A stretch of DNA of 64,000 bases. Source: Trebonia sp963795335 (GTDB lineage Bacteria; Actinomycetota; Actinomycetes; Streptosporangiales; Streptosporangiaceae). The notes below the pieces were generated by a model. That model did not search any database, was not told where the DNA came from, and saw nothing but the letters and a program-made list of their open reading frames with translations. The DNA lies in NCBI GenBank assembly GCA_963795335.1, contig CAWCHI010000015.1, positions 310,001 through 374,000 of the forward strand, read 5' to 3'. The position numbers were made by a program, and so were the translations under genes. Shown here in pieces: positions 43,146 to 51,971 of this stretch; the stretch's first letter is position 1; each line of letters starts with the position of its first letter.

Positions 43146-43696
43146 TCAGGACTTCCTTGGCCGACTCGCGTGGACCGCGCGTCGCACATGACGATCGGCA
43201 GCTTGGGATCGAGGTCGAGCGCCACGCGGACGTCGTCGACCGAATAGCGGCGTGGAGCCGTCGAAGACATTGAGCGCGATGATAAACGGGATCTCCCGGC
43301 GCTCGAAGTAGTCGATCGCCGGGAAGCAGTCCGCCAGCCTGCGGGTGTCGGCCAGCACCACGGCGCCGAGCGCGCCGAGGGCCAGCTCGTCCCACATGAA
43401 CCAGAACCGCTCCTGCCCGGGCGTGCCGAACAGGTACAGCACCAGGTCTTCGCGCAGCGTGATGCGGCCGAAGTCCATCGCCACCGTGGTGGTGGTCTTG
43501 CGCTCGACGCCCGGCCGATGCTGTCGACGTGCTTGCTGCTCTCGGTCAGCGGCTCCTCGGTCCGCAGCGGCCTGATCTCGCTGACCGCGCCGACCAGCGT
43601 CGTCTTGCCCACGCCGAACCCGCCCGCGAGCAGGATCTTGATCGCGCGGTGGCGGCGCGGCGGCCCGCCGTCGGACTCATAGCCCCCGTAGGCCAT
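43093..43696 (-). CDS. cvnD: Conservon GTP-binding protein (three frameshifts)
   Basis: Small Ras/MglA-like GTPase of the conservon. Start ATG 43696 (MAYGGYESDGG), overlapping the DUF742 gene. P-loop GGFGVGKTTLVGAVSEI; after a minus-one shift near 43508-43515, V-E-R-K-T-T-T-T-V-A-M-D-F-G (switch region), then LYLFGTPGQERFWFMWDE (G3) and IIALNVFDG (G4-like, N-x-F-D). Extra bases near 43250 and 43169 shift the frame twice more, leading to LPIVMCDAR and AKEVLITLIEHVLYVTD, the normal end. About 200 residues after correction. Established studies on Streptomyces conservons place such GTPases with the kinase at the membrane. Confidence 0.9.
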
Positions 43697-44056
43697 GCAG
43701 GACCTCCCTGAGCGTGTCTCTGTCAACCTGCTGCGCCTTCATCGGGACCGGCGCCTCGATCGTCACGAGGCCGAGCTCACGCAGGTCGGCGAGAAGGATC
43801 CGGACCACCCCGAGCGGCAGGTCGACGTCGGAGGCGATATCGACCACCGTCGTCGGGCGACTGCGCGAGCTGCAGCACCGAGAAGTGCTCAGGACCGAGC
43901 CCGCCCGGGTCCGCTGATCCTGGCCCGGGTCGAGGTCACCGTCGCGACCAGGTCGAAGGCCTCGCCCGCGAGGCCGGGTCCGCCCCGGGTGAGGGCGTAG
44001 GGCCGGACCACCGGGCCAGCCTCCGCGTCGAGCCACCGATCGTCATAGGACGACAT
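43677..44056 (-). CDS. cvnC: Conservon DUF742 protein (two frameshifts)
   Basis: DUF742 family, 125 residues after correction. Start ATG 44056, 14 bases inside the roadblock gene: M-S-S-Y-D-D-R-W-L-D, then VVRPYALTRGGPG and AFDLVATV. Extra bases near 43895-43900 and 43853-43857 shift the frame twice; the middle reads P-E-H-F-S-V-L-Q-L-A, and the end TTVVDIASDVDLPLGVVRIL with LADLRELGLVTI is the winged-helix-like family core. Third gene of the conservon; both gene ends overlap neighbours, as usual in these operons. Confidence 0.9.
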
Positions 44057-44489
44057 GAGCGCTTGTCCCTAGCGTGCCAGATAACGCGGAGCGGGTCCGC
44101 ATATTAACCTGCAAGTGGTCGCCGGTGCGCTGGACGAGGATCGCCATCTCGTACGCCACCTGGCCGATGTCGGCCTCGGTCGTGGTCAGCACGGCCAGGC
44201 AGGTGCCCTGCCCGGCGGCCGACACGATGAAGAAGCCCGACGTCATCTCGATAATCGACTGCCGCGCGTCGCCGCCGAAGTGGTGGCTGGCACTGCGGGA
44301 CAGTGACTGGAACGCCGCCGCCAGGGCTGCCACGTGCTCCATCTCAGCCTGGTCCATGCCCCGGGACGCGCCCAGCGCCAGTCCGTCCTGGGACAGGAAG
44401 ACCGCCCGGGTCAGGTTCGGCACGCGCCGCACCAGGTCGTCGAGCAGCCAGTCGAGCTGGTTGACCGGGTACTGCGGGTTAGGTTCCAT
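44043..44489 (-). CDS. cvnB: Conservon Roadblock/LC7 protein
   Basis: 148 residues from ATG 44489 (MEPNPQYPVNQLDWLLDDLV). Roadblock/LC7 signature: RAVFLSQDGLALGAS, HVAALAAAFQSLSR and later AVLTTTEADIGQVAYEMAIL. In related systems such proteins regulate the partner small GTPase. Intact; overlaps the kinase gene by 11 bases. Confidence 0.95.
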   Translation of the reverse strand: MEPNPQYPVNQLDWLLDDLVRRVPNLTRAVFLSQDGLALGASRGMDQAEMEHVAALAAAFQSLSRSASHHFGGDARQSIIEMTSGFFIVSAAGQGTCLAVLTTTEADIGQVAYEMAILVQRTGDHLQVNMRTRSALSGTLGTSAHVVL

Positions 44490-47400
44490 CGGCTTCGCCC
44501 TCCGTCTCCCGTCGCACCTGTGACCGGCCCTGCTGCCAGCCGCGCTGCATCGCGGACAGGGTGTTCCGCATGTCCGCCAGCGAGGCCGCGGTGGCCTGGG
44601 GGACCGCCGAGCTTTGCCTGCCGGACCCGGTGGACGCGCGCAGCTGAGGCGCGAGGTTGGCCTGCCGGACCCGCCGCGGCAGGCCCCCCGCATCGCCCCC
44701 GGCCTCACCGGGCTCGTTCGCGGCCGGAGCGGGCTGCTCCAGGGCCGGACTGTCACCCGGGTAGGACGCGGCTGGATACGGGCCGCTGCCGGGGTAAGAG
44801 CCGTCCTCCTGGTACGGATGACCGCCGGCGTACGGGGACCGGCCCGGGTCCGCGACGCCGGGCTGACCGGGCGCGGCGGCCGGGTTCGGGTCACCGTCGG
44901 CCGGGGAAGCAGTGCTGGCCGGGGAAGGAGGGCTGGCCGGGGAAGGAGGGCCGGCCGGGGAAGGAGGGCCGGCCGGGAATGCACTGCCGAACGGGGTAGC
45001 GGCGCCGAACGGGGCAGCACCGAACGGGGAGCCGCCGGGTGCCGGGGCGTCCGGAGTGTCGCCGCCGCTCCGGGGACCGGGCTGGCCGGGCTGGCCGAGC
45101 GGACCGGGCTGGCCGGGCCGGACGCCCAGGCCTTCGCGCCCGCCCGCCGGGGAGGCCGGGTACGCGCTGCTGTAGCCGGCCTCGGCCAGCTGGCCGGTGC
45201 GTCCGGGGCCTGCCTGCCGGCCGGGCGGGCCGGCTGGGGGCTGATCGGGTCGGCGGATGGGCGTGAACACGTCGAACTCGGGCGCTGGAGGGGAGGCAGG
45301 CCGGCCGACGGGCACCCCGGTTACCACGGGGACGTCCTCGTTGCCGCGCCGCGCGCTCGTGCGCCGCGGGAGATCGTCCGGTGCCCCCGGCCCGGCCGGC
45401 TCGTAGGCCGGAGCGGGGGTGGCCGGAGCGGGGGTGGCCGGGGCGGAAGGAGGAGCCGGCGGCCGGAGCGTGCCCGACACCTGCACTCCAGGGCTGTCCG
45501 GCCCGGCCGGGCGCGTAGGCAGGCCCGGCTCGGCCGGCCGGTACCCGGGCCGCTCACCGGAGCGCTGGTCGGACCCGCCCGCGGTGCCGTAGGCGGGGGG
45601 ACCGCCGAAGGCGGCCGGGGCGGGGTAGCCAGCGTCGCGCGGCGCCGGGCCGTCGGCCGCGCCGCTGCCGGGGACCGGAGCCCACTCGCCCGCGCCGGAC
45701 CACGGCGCCCGGGACGCGCCCGCCGCACCGGCGTATCCGCTGCCGTTGGTGTCGCCGCCGCCGGGGTAGCCGGTGCCCCGGGTGGGGTAGACCCCGGTCG
45801 CGTAACCGTTGCCGTTCGCGCCGCCGTGGGCGTAGGCCGCGTTGCCGTTCGTCCCGGCCAGGGGGCCGCCGCCGCGGCCGCCACCGCCGGCGGCGGCGGG
45901 AGCCCGGCCGCCCGCGGTGATCGCGGCCGGCCCTTCGTCGACGATGAGCACCTGCGGCAGGAGGGCGACGGCGGTGGTGCCGCCGAAGGGCGACGGGCGG
46001 AGCATGACCCGGATTCCGTGCCGCCGGGCCAGCTGGCCGACGACGAACAAGCCAAGCTGCTCGGTGTTGGCCGGGTTGATGTCCGGCGGGTTGGCCAGCC
46101 GCTCGTTGAGCTCCTGGATCCGCGGCGGGGCCATGCCCAGGCCGCGGTCCTCGATCTCGATCGCGAACCCGTTGGCCACGTTCTCGCCCGTCACCCGGAC
46201 CTGGGTGAACGGCGGGGACAAGGTGGTGGCGTTCTCGATCAGCTCGGCCAGCAGGTGGATCACGTCGGTGACGGCCGACCCGGCCAGGGCCGCCCGGGAC
46301 TGGGTGGTCACGGTGACCCGGGCGTAGTCCTCGACCTCGGCCACGGCGCCGCGCATGACGTCGATCAGCTTGACCGGGGCGGACCAGGAACGGCCGGGGG
46401 CGGCACCGGACAGGATGATGAGGCCTTCCGCGTGCCGCCGCATCCGGGTCGTGAGGTGGTCCATCTTGAACAGGTCTTCGAGCAAGTCCGGGTCGGTCGC
46501 CCGGCGCTCCATCCCGTCGAGCACGCTCAGCTGCCGCTGCAGCAGCGACTGGTTGCGACGGGCCAGGTTACGGAACATGTCGTTGACGCCCTGGCGGACC
46601 CGCGCCTCTTCCACCGCCGACCGGATGGCCACTTGCCTGACGGTGTCGATCGCTTCGCCGACCTGGCCGATCTCGTCGTTGCCGGCCCGCAGCGGCGGCG
46701 CCTCGGCGGCGACGTCGACTGGCTCGCCCCGGCGCAGCCGGGAGACCACGGCCGGCAGCTGCTCCTGGGCCAGCGTGAGGGCAGACCGGCGCAGCGCGCC
46801 GAGCCGCCGGTTGATGGACCGGCCAAGCAACAGCGAGACGACGAGCGTCAGGATCAGGCCGGCGAGACCGACGCCCGCGGTCAGCCAGACCCGCTGCTTC
46901 GCGCTGTCCGCGAGCCCTTGGTCGGTCCCGAGGGTGGTGGTGGCCGCGTTGGTGGCCGCATCGTAGTTGGCCTTCGACCACGTGCTGGTCAGGAGCTGCC
47001 AGGTTGCCGCCGACAGCCCCTGCTGTTCCATCGTCGCCAGCGGGATGTCCGCCTCCACGGCGTCCTGGACCTTGGTCAAATTGGCCTGGATCGTCGCGGC
47101 TGGTGCCAGCTGGTTCATCGTGGTGTTGAAGGACGTCAGCTCGCCCGGGGTGAGCAGCCTCTGGTAGAGCTGCGTGTCATCGAACTGCCGTCCGGCCGCC
47201 TGCCCGAAGGCCGCCCGCTCAGGGCCGGTCAGCGAATGGGCTGCGAGCGCGCCGGCCAGCACCGCGTCCTGCTCGGAAAGGTCTTCCCGCGCGTTGACGG
47301 CGGAGATGAGGCCGAGGCCCTGCGATGACGCGCTCGAATCGTTCATGCTGGCCGCCTGCGCCTGGAACACGTTGTCCTGGTCGGCGACGATCTCGCTGTA

Positions 47401-47847
47401 GGCCTCGAGCGTGTCGATGGGGCTGATCTTGTTCGCGGCGACCTCAGCCCGCAGCCCGCTCATGTCGTTAATATCGGTGGCCATCTTGGCCATCGCGGCG
47501 GTCGAGCTGGCGGTGGCATTCTGCTTTGTTGCCGGCGAGTTGATGGTCTGCTCGAAGGACGCGACGCCGTTCTTGGTGGCCGCGACCGAGGCCTGGTAGG
47601 TGGCCAGGTGAGCGGCGGTCGGCTGCGACTCGTACACGATCGCCGCGCGGCGCTCGGCCTGCACGAGGCCGACGAAGTTGGTCAGGGGAATGGAGGTTGC
47701 CCGGATAAGGCCCGGCGCCCGGTCCAGGTTCAGCCAGTTGGTGACGGAGGTGTATGCCACGTACCCGAACAGGCCGAGCATGGTGATCAGCGGGATGGCG
47801 ACCAGGAAGTAGATCCTGAGCCGGATGGACCGACCGCGCGATCCCAT
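44479..47847 (-). CDS. cvnA: Conservon sensor histidine kinase with NIT domain and long disordered tail
   Basis: 1122 residues, intact. A first membrane helix (about 12-34) is followed by a nitrate/nitrite-sensor-like extracytoplasmic helical domain, a second helix near 318-342 and a HAMP-type linker (RRLGALRRSALTLAQEQLP). The dimerisation part contains NMFRNLARRNQSLLQRQL-like sequence (DMFRNLARRNQSLLQRQLS), and the ATP-binding part shows ENATTLSPPFTQV and EDRGLGMAPPRI. From about residue 640 a Pro/Gly/Ala-rich tail of nearly 480 residues follows. The classical phospho-accepting His is not obvious, as known for this family. First gene of the conservon. Confidence 0.93.
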   Translation of the reverse strand: MGSRGRSIRLRIYFLVAIPLITMLGLFGYVAYTSVTNWLNLDRAPGLIRATSIPLTNFVGLVQAERRAAIVYESQPTAAHLATYQASVAATKNGVASFEQTINSPATKQNATASSTAAMAKMATDINDMSGLRAEVAANKISPIDTLEAYSEIVADQDNVFQAQAASMNDSSASSQGLGLISAVNAREDLSEQDAVLAGALAAHSLTGPERAAFGQAAGRQFDDTQLYQRLLTPGELTSFNTTMNQLAPAATIQANLTKVQDAVEADIPLATMEQQGLSAATWQLLTSTWSKANYDAATNAATTTLGTDQGLADSAKQRVWLTAGVGLAGLILTLVVSLLLGRSINRRLGALRRSALTLAQEQLPAVVSRLRRGEPVDVAAEAPPLRAGNDEIGQVGEAIDTVRQVAIRSAVEEARVRQGVNDMFRNLARRNQSLLQRQLSVLDGMERRATDPDLLEDLFKMDHLTTRMRRHAEGLIILSGAAPGRSWSAPVKLIDVMRGAVAEVEDYARVTVTTQSRAALAGSAVTDVIHLLAELIENATTLSPPFTQVRVTGENVANGFAIEIEDRGLGMAPPRIQELNERLANPPDINPANTEQLGLFVVGQLARRHGIRVMLRPSPFGGTTAVALLPQVLIVDEGPAAITAGGRAPAAAGGGGRGGGPLAGTNGNAAYAHGGANGNGYATGVYPTRGTGYPGGGDTNGSGYAGAAGASRAPWSGAGEWAPVPGSGAADGPAPRDAGYPAPAAFGGPPAYGTAGGSDQRSGERPGYRPAEPGLPTRPAGPDSPGVQVSGTLRPPAPPSAPATPAPATPAPAYEPAGPGAPDDLPRRTSARRGNEDVPVVTGVPVGRPASPPAPEFDVFTPIRRPDQPPAGPPGRQAGPGRTGQLAEAGYSSAYPASPAGGREGLGVRPGQPGPLGQPGQPGPRSGGDTPDAPAPGGSPFGAAPFGAATPFGSAFPAGPPSPAGPPSPASPPSPASTASPADGDPNPAAAPGQPGVADPGRSPYAGGHPYQEDGSYPGSGPYPAASYPGDSPALEQPAPAANEPGEAGGDAGGLPRRVRQANLAPQLRASTGSGRQSSAVPQATAASLADMRNTLSAMQRGWQQGRSQVRRETEGEADGT
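44900..44980 (-). repeat. 18-base tandem repeats in the kinase tail
   Basis: Four near-identical 18-base units containing GGCCGGGGAAGGAGG encode S-P-A-G-P-P and S-P-A-S-P-P hexapeptides in the proline-rich tail of the sensor kinase. Confidence 0.8.
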
Positions 47848-48025
47848 GAGCTAACCCCCTGGCTATGGCGGGTAAAGGGCAGCTCACGATAACTCGTAAG
47901 CCGTCATGATCGCCGCCAAATCACGACATTTCGTGATCGGAACGCGATGGTCACGTGGATATTTGCCGGAGTGCAGCCGTCCGGTGACGGTCGCTTTGAC
48001 GGTGGCCTGTCCTAGGCTGGGGAGC

Positions 48026-50308
48026 GTGACCACGACCGCGACCGACTCCCTTCTCGACGGCCTCAACCCGCAGCAGCGGGCGGCGGTGACGCACGCGGGC
48101 GGGCCGCTGCTGATCGTCGCCGGAGCAGGCTCAGGCAAGACCCGGGTCCTCACCCACCGGATCGCCTACTTGCTGGCCGAGCGCGAGGTGGCGCCGGGGG
48201 AGATTCTCGCGATCACGTTCACCAACAAGGCGGCGGGGGAGATGGCCGCCCGGGTCGCGGCCCTGGTCGGCGGCCGCCGGGCGCGGGCGATGTGGGTGAT
48301 GACGTTCCACTCAGCCTGCGTCCGCATCCTGCGCCGGGAGGCCGACCGGTTTGGCTACCCGTCCAGCTTCTCGATCTACGACTCGGCCGACTCGCAGCGG
48401 CTCATGGCCCTGGTCTGCCGCGAGCTCGAGCTCGACTCCCGGCAGTACCCCCCCAAGTCGATGGCGGCCCAGGTCTCGACGCTCAAGAACGAGCTGATCG
48501 ACTACGAGTCGTATGCGTCGCAGGCGCGTGGCGCGCGGGAGAAGGCGCTGGCCGAGGCGTACGCGGAGTACCAGCGGCGGCTGGTCGCGGCGGGCGCGAT
48601 GGACTTCGACGACCTCATTATGGTCACCGTCAACTTGTTCCAGGCGTTCCCGCTGGTGGCGGAGTCGTACCGGCGGCGGTTCCGGCACGTCCTGGTGGAC
48701 GAGTACCAGGACACCAACCACGCGCAGTACGTGCTGGTGCGCGAGCTGGTGTCCGGCCGCACCAGCCCAGCCGGAGCGGGGGCGGCTGACCCCTCCACCG
48801 CCCCCGGCTCCGGGCCGGCCCCGCTGGCCGCCTCCGAGCTGTGCGTGGTCGGCGACGCCGACCAGTCCATCTACGCCTTCCGCGGCGCGACGATCAGGAA
48901 CATCGTCGAGTTCGAGGCGGACTACCCGGAGGCGACCGTCATCCTGCTCGAGCAGAACTACCGCTCGACGCAGAACATCCTGGCCGCGGCCAACGCGGTG
49001 GTATCGCGCAATCCCGGCCGCAAGCCCAAGAGCCTGTGGTCCGACGCCGGCGACGGCCCGCCGATCACCGGCTACGTGGCCGACAACGAGCACGACGAGG
49101 CCGCCTTCGTGGCCGAGGAGGTCGACCGGCTGAGCGACGAGCACCTGGCCAGCCCGGGCCAGGTGGCGGTGTTCTACCGGACCAACGCTCAGTCCCGGGT
49201 GTTCGAGGAAGTTTTCATCCGCGTCGGCCTGCCCTACCGGGTGGTCGGCGGCGTGCGCTTCTACGAGCGGCGCGAGGTCCGCGACCTTCTTTCCTACCTG
49301 CGGCTGATCGCCAACCCGGCCGACGAGGTATCGCTCCGGCGGATCATCAACGTGCCCAAGCGCGGCATCGGCGACCGGGCCGAGGAGTACGTGGCCTCCT
49401 ACGCCGCCCGCGAGCGGATCACCTTCGCCGAGGCCTTGCGCGTCCCGTCGGACGTGCCCGCCCTGGCCGCGCGGTCGGCCGCCGCCATCGCCGGGTTCAA
49501 CGCGATGATGGACGAGCTGCGGGAGCAGGCGGCGTCTGGCGGCCCGGTGGCGGAACTCGTGGAGGCGGTGCTCGACTCCAGTGGCCTGCAGACCGCGCTG
49601 GAGACCTCGGAAGACCTGCAAGACGCCACCCGGGTGGAGAACCTGCAGGAGATGGTGTCGGTGGCGCGCGAGTTCGACGGCTCCAGCCCGGACGGCACGC
49701 TGGGCGACTTCCTCGAGCGAGTCGCCCTGGTGGCCGACGCGGACCAGATCCCCGACGGCGAGGACCACGGCGGCCTGGTGACGCTGATGACCCTGCACAC
49801 CGCCAAGGGCCTGGAGTTCCCGGTGGTGTTCCTCACCGGCATGGAGGAAGAGGTGTTCCCGCACGCCCGGGCGCTGACCAACCAGCGTGAGCTGGAAGAG
49901 GAGCGGCGGCTGGCCTACGTCGGGATTACCCGCGCCGAGCAGCGGCTTTACCTGACCCGGGCGGCGTCACGGAACTGGTACGGCCGTCCGGCCTTCCACA
50001 CCCCGTCCCGCTTCCTGTCGGAGATCCCGGCCTCGCTCATCGAGTGGAAGCGCAGCGCCAAGGACGTCGCCGCGGCGGCGACGCCCGCCTCGGCCCGGGT
50101 CGCGTCGCGGCCGGGAGCGGCCGTGGTCGGCAACCGCTCGGTGCCGGCGCTGACACCGGGCGACCGGGTCAACCACGACAAGTTCGGCCTCGGCACGGTG
50201 ATCTCGACCGACGGGTTCGGCGACAACGCCGAGGCCAAGATCGACTTCGGCGGTTCCTACGGGGTCAAGCACCTGGTGCTGCGGTACGCGCCGCTGGAAA
50301 AGCTCTGA
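48026..50308 (+). CDS. pcrA: ATP-dependent DNA helicase PcrA/UvrD
   Basis: Superfamily 1A 3'-5' helicase for repair and replication-transcription conflicts. 760 residues from GTG at 48026, preceded by GGGGAG; an in-frame start at 47906 would add 40 unconserved residues. Motifs: Walker A AGAGSGKTRVLTHRIA, Walker B DEYQDTNHAQYVL, motif III GDADQSIYAFRGA, motif IV region LEQNYRST, motif V LMTLHTAKGLEFPVVF and VI YVGITRAEQRLYLTRA. The C-terminal Tudor-like region LTPGDRVNHDKFGLGTV is present. A TAGGCT box 13 bases before the start may be the -10 element. Confidence 0.97.
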   Translation: MTTTATDSLLDGLNPQQRAAVTHAGGPLLIVAGAGSGKTRVLTHRIAYLLAEREVAPGEILAITFTNKAAGEMAARVAALVGGRRARAMWVMTFHSACVRILRREADRFGYPSSFSIYDSADSQRLMALVCRELELDSRQYPPKSMAAQVSTLKNELIDYESYASQARGAREKALAEAYAEYQRRLVAAGAMDFDDLIMVTVNLFQAFPLVAESYRRRFRHVLVDEYQDTNHAQYVLVRELVSGRTSPAGAGAADPSTAPGSGPAPLAASELCVVGDADQSIYAFRGATIRNIVEFEADYPEATVILLEQNYRSTQNILAAANAVVSRNPGRKPKSLWSDAGDGPPITGYVADNEHDEAAFVAEEVDRLSDEHLASPGQVAVFYRTNAQSRVFEEVFIRVGLPYRVVGGVRFYERREVRDLLSYLRLIANPADEVSLRRIINVPKRGIGDRAEEYVASYAARERITFAEALRVPSDVPALAARSAAAIAGFNAMMDELREQAASGGPVAELVEAVLDSSGLQTALETSEDLQDATRVENLQEMVSVAREFDGSSPDGTLGDFLERVALVADADQIPDGEDHGGLVTLMTLHTAKGLEFPVVFLTGMEEEVFPHARALTNQRELEEERRLAYVGITRAEQRLYLTRAASRNWYGRPAFHTPSRFLSEIPASLIEWKRSAKDVAAAATPASARVASRPGAAVVGNRSVPALTPGDRVNHDKFGLGTVISTDGFGDNAEAKIDFGGSYGVKHLVLRYAPLEKL

Positions 50309-50325
50309 GCGTGGTCCTCCGCGAG

Positions 50326-50418
50326 CCCTGGTTTTGCTAGCGCTGGTGCCAGCCGTCCGGGGGCCGGCGAGTGGGGTCGGCCCTGGTTTTGCTAGCGCTG
50401 GTTCCAGCCGTCCGGGGG
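50326..50418. repeat. Direct repeat duplicating the 3' end of the DUF6542-like gene
   Basis: Bases 50326-50363 and 50381-50418 are 38-base copies differing at one position, 55 bases apart. Read on the minus strand each contains the codons for P-P-D-G-W-(N/H)-Q-R and a TAG stop. Because 55 is not a multiple of three, the two copies place this ending in different reading frames. Confidence 0.9.
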
Positions 50419-51971
50419 TTGGGGGCGGCCCTGCGGGCGGGCGGCCGGGTTCCACGACGGCCGCGGGCCGCGGGCCGTTGGCTGCCCATCGCGCGGCTGC
50501 TGTCCGCCCCGCGGCGGGGCCGGCGGGGGCCCGGCCGGACGCTGACGCGGGTCGGCCGCCGGCTGGCCACCCGTCGGCGGAAGCCGCGGATCGCCCCAGG
50601 GGTCGCGGTCGGTCCGGGGGTCACGGGCGCCGCGGCCGCCGCGGCCGCCGCCGGGGCCAGGCCGGGCGGGATTGTCGGGCCGGGCGGGATTGTCGGGCCG
50701 GGCGGGTTGTCGGGCCGCGGGACCGGCCCGGGGCGGGGACGCCCGGTGCTGCCCGTCCGGGGAGTGGGCCCGGTGGCGCCCGGCCGGGGAACCGGCCCGG
50801 TTCCCCCGGAGCGTGGGCCCGGTCCGGTCTCGCCGGTTCGCGGGCTCGGCCCGGGGCCGACGTTGCGGCCGCCGTACGGGTCGTCTGCGGCCCAGGAGCC
50901 GCCCGGGGAAGGCCGCCGCCCGCCCGGGGCGGGGCCGCTGCCACCCGGTCCGCCGGACGCCTGCGGCGGGCGCCGGGTGATGAGCTGACTGCCGAAAAGC
51001 CAGCGGCCGCCGCCGATCACCAGCACCACGATGGTCGCGATCACCATCGGGACGAAGATGCCCGAGACCCACTGCAGGAAGCTGCTGCCGAATCCGGCCG
51101 CGGTCGACGCCAGCTGGCTGTCGTGGACGATGCCGGTGATCAGGGCACCGAAGAAGAAGGCGATGACCGGCAGCGGGAACAGCAGGTAGGCGGAGCCGCG
51201 GCGGATGCCGAGCGCGGCCGCCAGGGAGCCCGCGGTGATGAAGATGCCGAGCAGTGTCCCCGGCCGCTGGCCGGCGATCAGGGTCAGGATGATGCCGACC
51301 AGGCTTGCCCCGGTCAGCACCAGCACCGAGATCAGGGTGGACAGGCGCCCGAGCCAGCGCAGCACCGGCGCGGAGCGCAGGCCGGTCGCGACGTCGCCCG
51401 GCCCGTTGCCGGCCCCGCCGCCGCCCTGGCCGTCGCCATCCTGGCCGCCGCCCGCCCCGCCCTGGCCCGCGGTCGGGACACCCCGGCCCACGGTCGGGAC
51501 ACCCCGGCCCACGGTCGGGACGCCCCGGCCCACGGTCGGGACACCCGGGCTCGCGGCCGGAACACCCGGGCCCGCGCCCGGGACGCCCGGGCGCGGGCGC
51601 CGGGCGGGTTCGCCCGGACCGCCGCCCGTCCCGGCGAGTGGTTCGCGCCGGGGGGCCGGGTTGCCGCCGCGGGAACCGGCGTCGGTGTCGCGCGCGCCCG
51701 GACCGCTGGCCGGGGTGAAACCGGGCTGCGCGCCGCGGCCCTCACGCCCGTTCGGGTTTCGTCCGCCGCCAGCCGGCCTCTGGCCGCGACCACGCCCGTC
51801 ACCGGTGGCGGGATCCCGGCCCCGGCCGGCACCGGGGTCCGCGTTGCGCGGGCCCGGCCGCCGGGGACCGGCGTCGTCTGGTGGCCAGCCGGCAGCCCCG
51901 CGCGGCGCTCGCCGAGGTTGCTCGCCGCGCGCTGGACCGGACCGGGGCTCCCACCCAGGTGGTGTGGTCAT
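50337..51971 (-). CDS. DUF6542-like membrane protein with disordered flanks
   Basis: About 544 residues from ATG 51971 (MTTPPGWEPRSGPARGEQ). A Gly/Pro/Arg-rich N-terminal half with GVPTVGR repeats leads to four hydrophobic segments (about 205-355: STLISVLVLTGASLVGIILTL, GIFITAGSLAAALGI, LLFPLPVIAFFFGALITGIV and FVPMVIATIVVLVIG). This arrangement fits the DUF6542 family found beside pcrA in Streptomyces. A second Pro/Gly-rich tail follows. Its last ~100 residues look more natural in another frame (with DPWGDPRLPPTGG, ending PPDGWNQR at 50392) than in the frame ending at 50337, so one more frameshift near 50640 is likely. Function unknown. Confidence 0.75.
   Translation of the reverse strand: MTTPPGWEPRSGPARGEQPRRAPRGAAGWPPDDAGPRRPGPRNADPGAGRGRDPATGDGRGRGQRPAGGGRNPNGREGRGAQPGFTPASGPGARDTDAGSRGGNPAPRREPLAGTGGGPGEPARRPRPGVPGAGPGVPAASPGVPTVGRGVPTVGRGVPTVGRGVPTAGQGGAGGGQDGDGQGGGGAGNGPGDVATGLRSAPVLRWLGRLSTLISVLVLTGASLVGIILTLIAGQRPGTLLGIFITAGSLAAALGIRRGSAYLLFPLPVIAFFFGALITGIVHDSQLASTAAGFGSSFLQWVSGIFVPMVIATIVVLVIGGGRWLFGSQLITRRPPQASGGPGGSGPAPGGRRPSPGGSWAADDPYGGRNVGPGPSPRTGETGPGPRSGGTGPVPRPGATGPTPRTGSTGRPRPGPVPRPDNPPGPTIPPGPTIPPGLAPAAAAAAAAPVTPGPTATPGAIRGFRRRVASRRPTRVSVRPGPRRPRRGADSSRAMGSQRPAARGRRGTRPPARRAAPNPRTAGTSASKTRADPTRRPPDGWHQR
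51471..51545 (-). repeat. 21-base tandem repeats (GVPTVGR)
   Basis: Four near-identical units of 21 bases containing GGTCGGGACACCCCGGCC encode GVPTVGR three times plus a GVPTAGQ variant in the N-terminal part of the DUF6542-like protein. Confidence 0.9.

Noticed and set aside
44614..47328. Plus-strand 904-codon frame opposite the conservon kinase
   Set aside because: Antisense to clear kinase motifs; no domain is visible in it.
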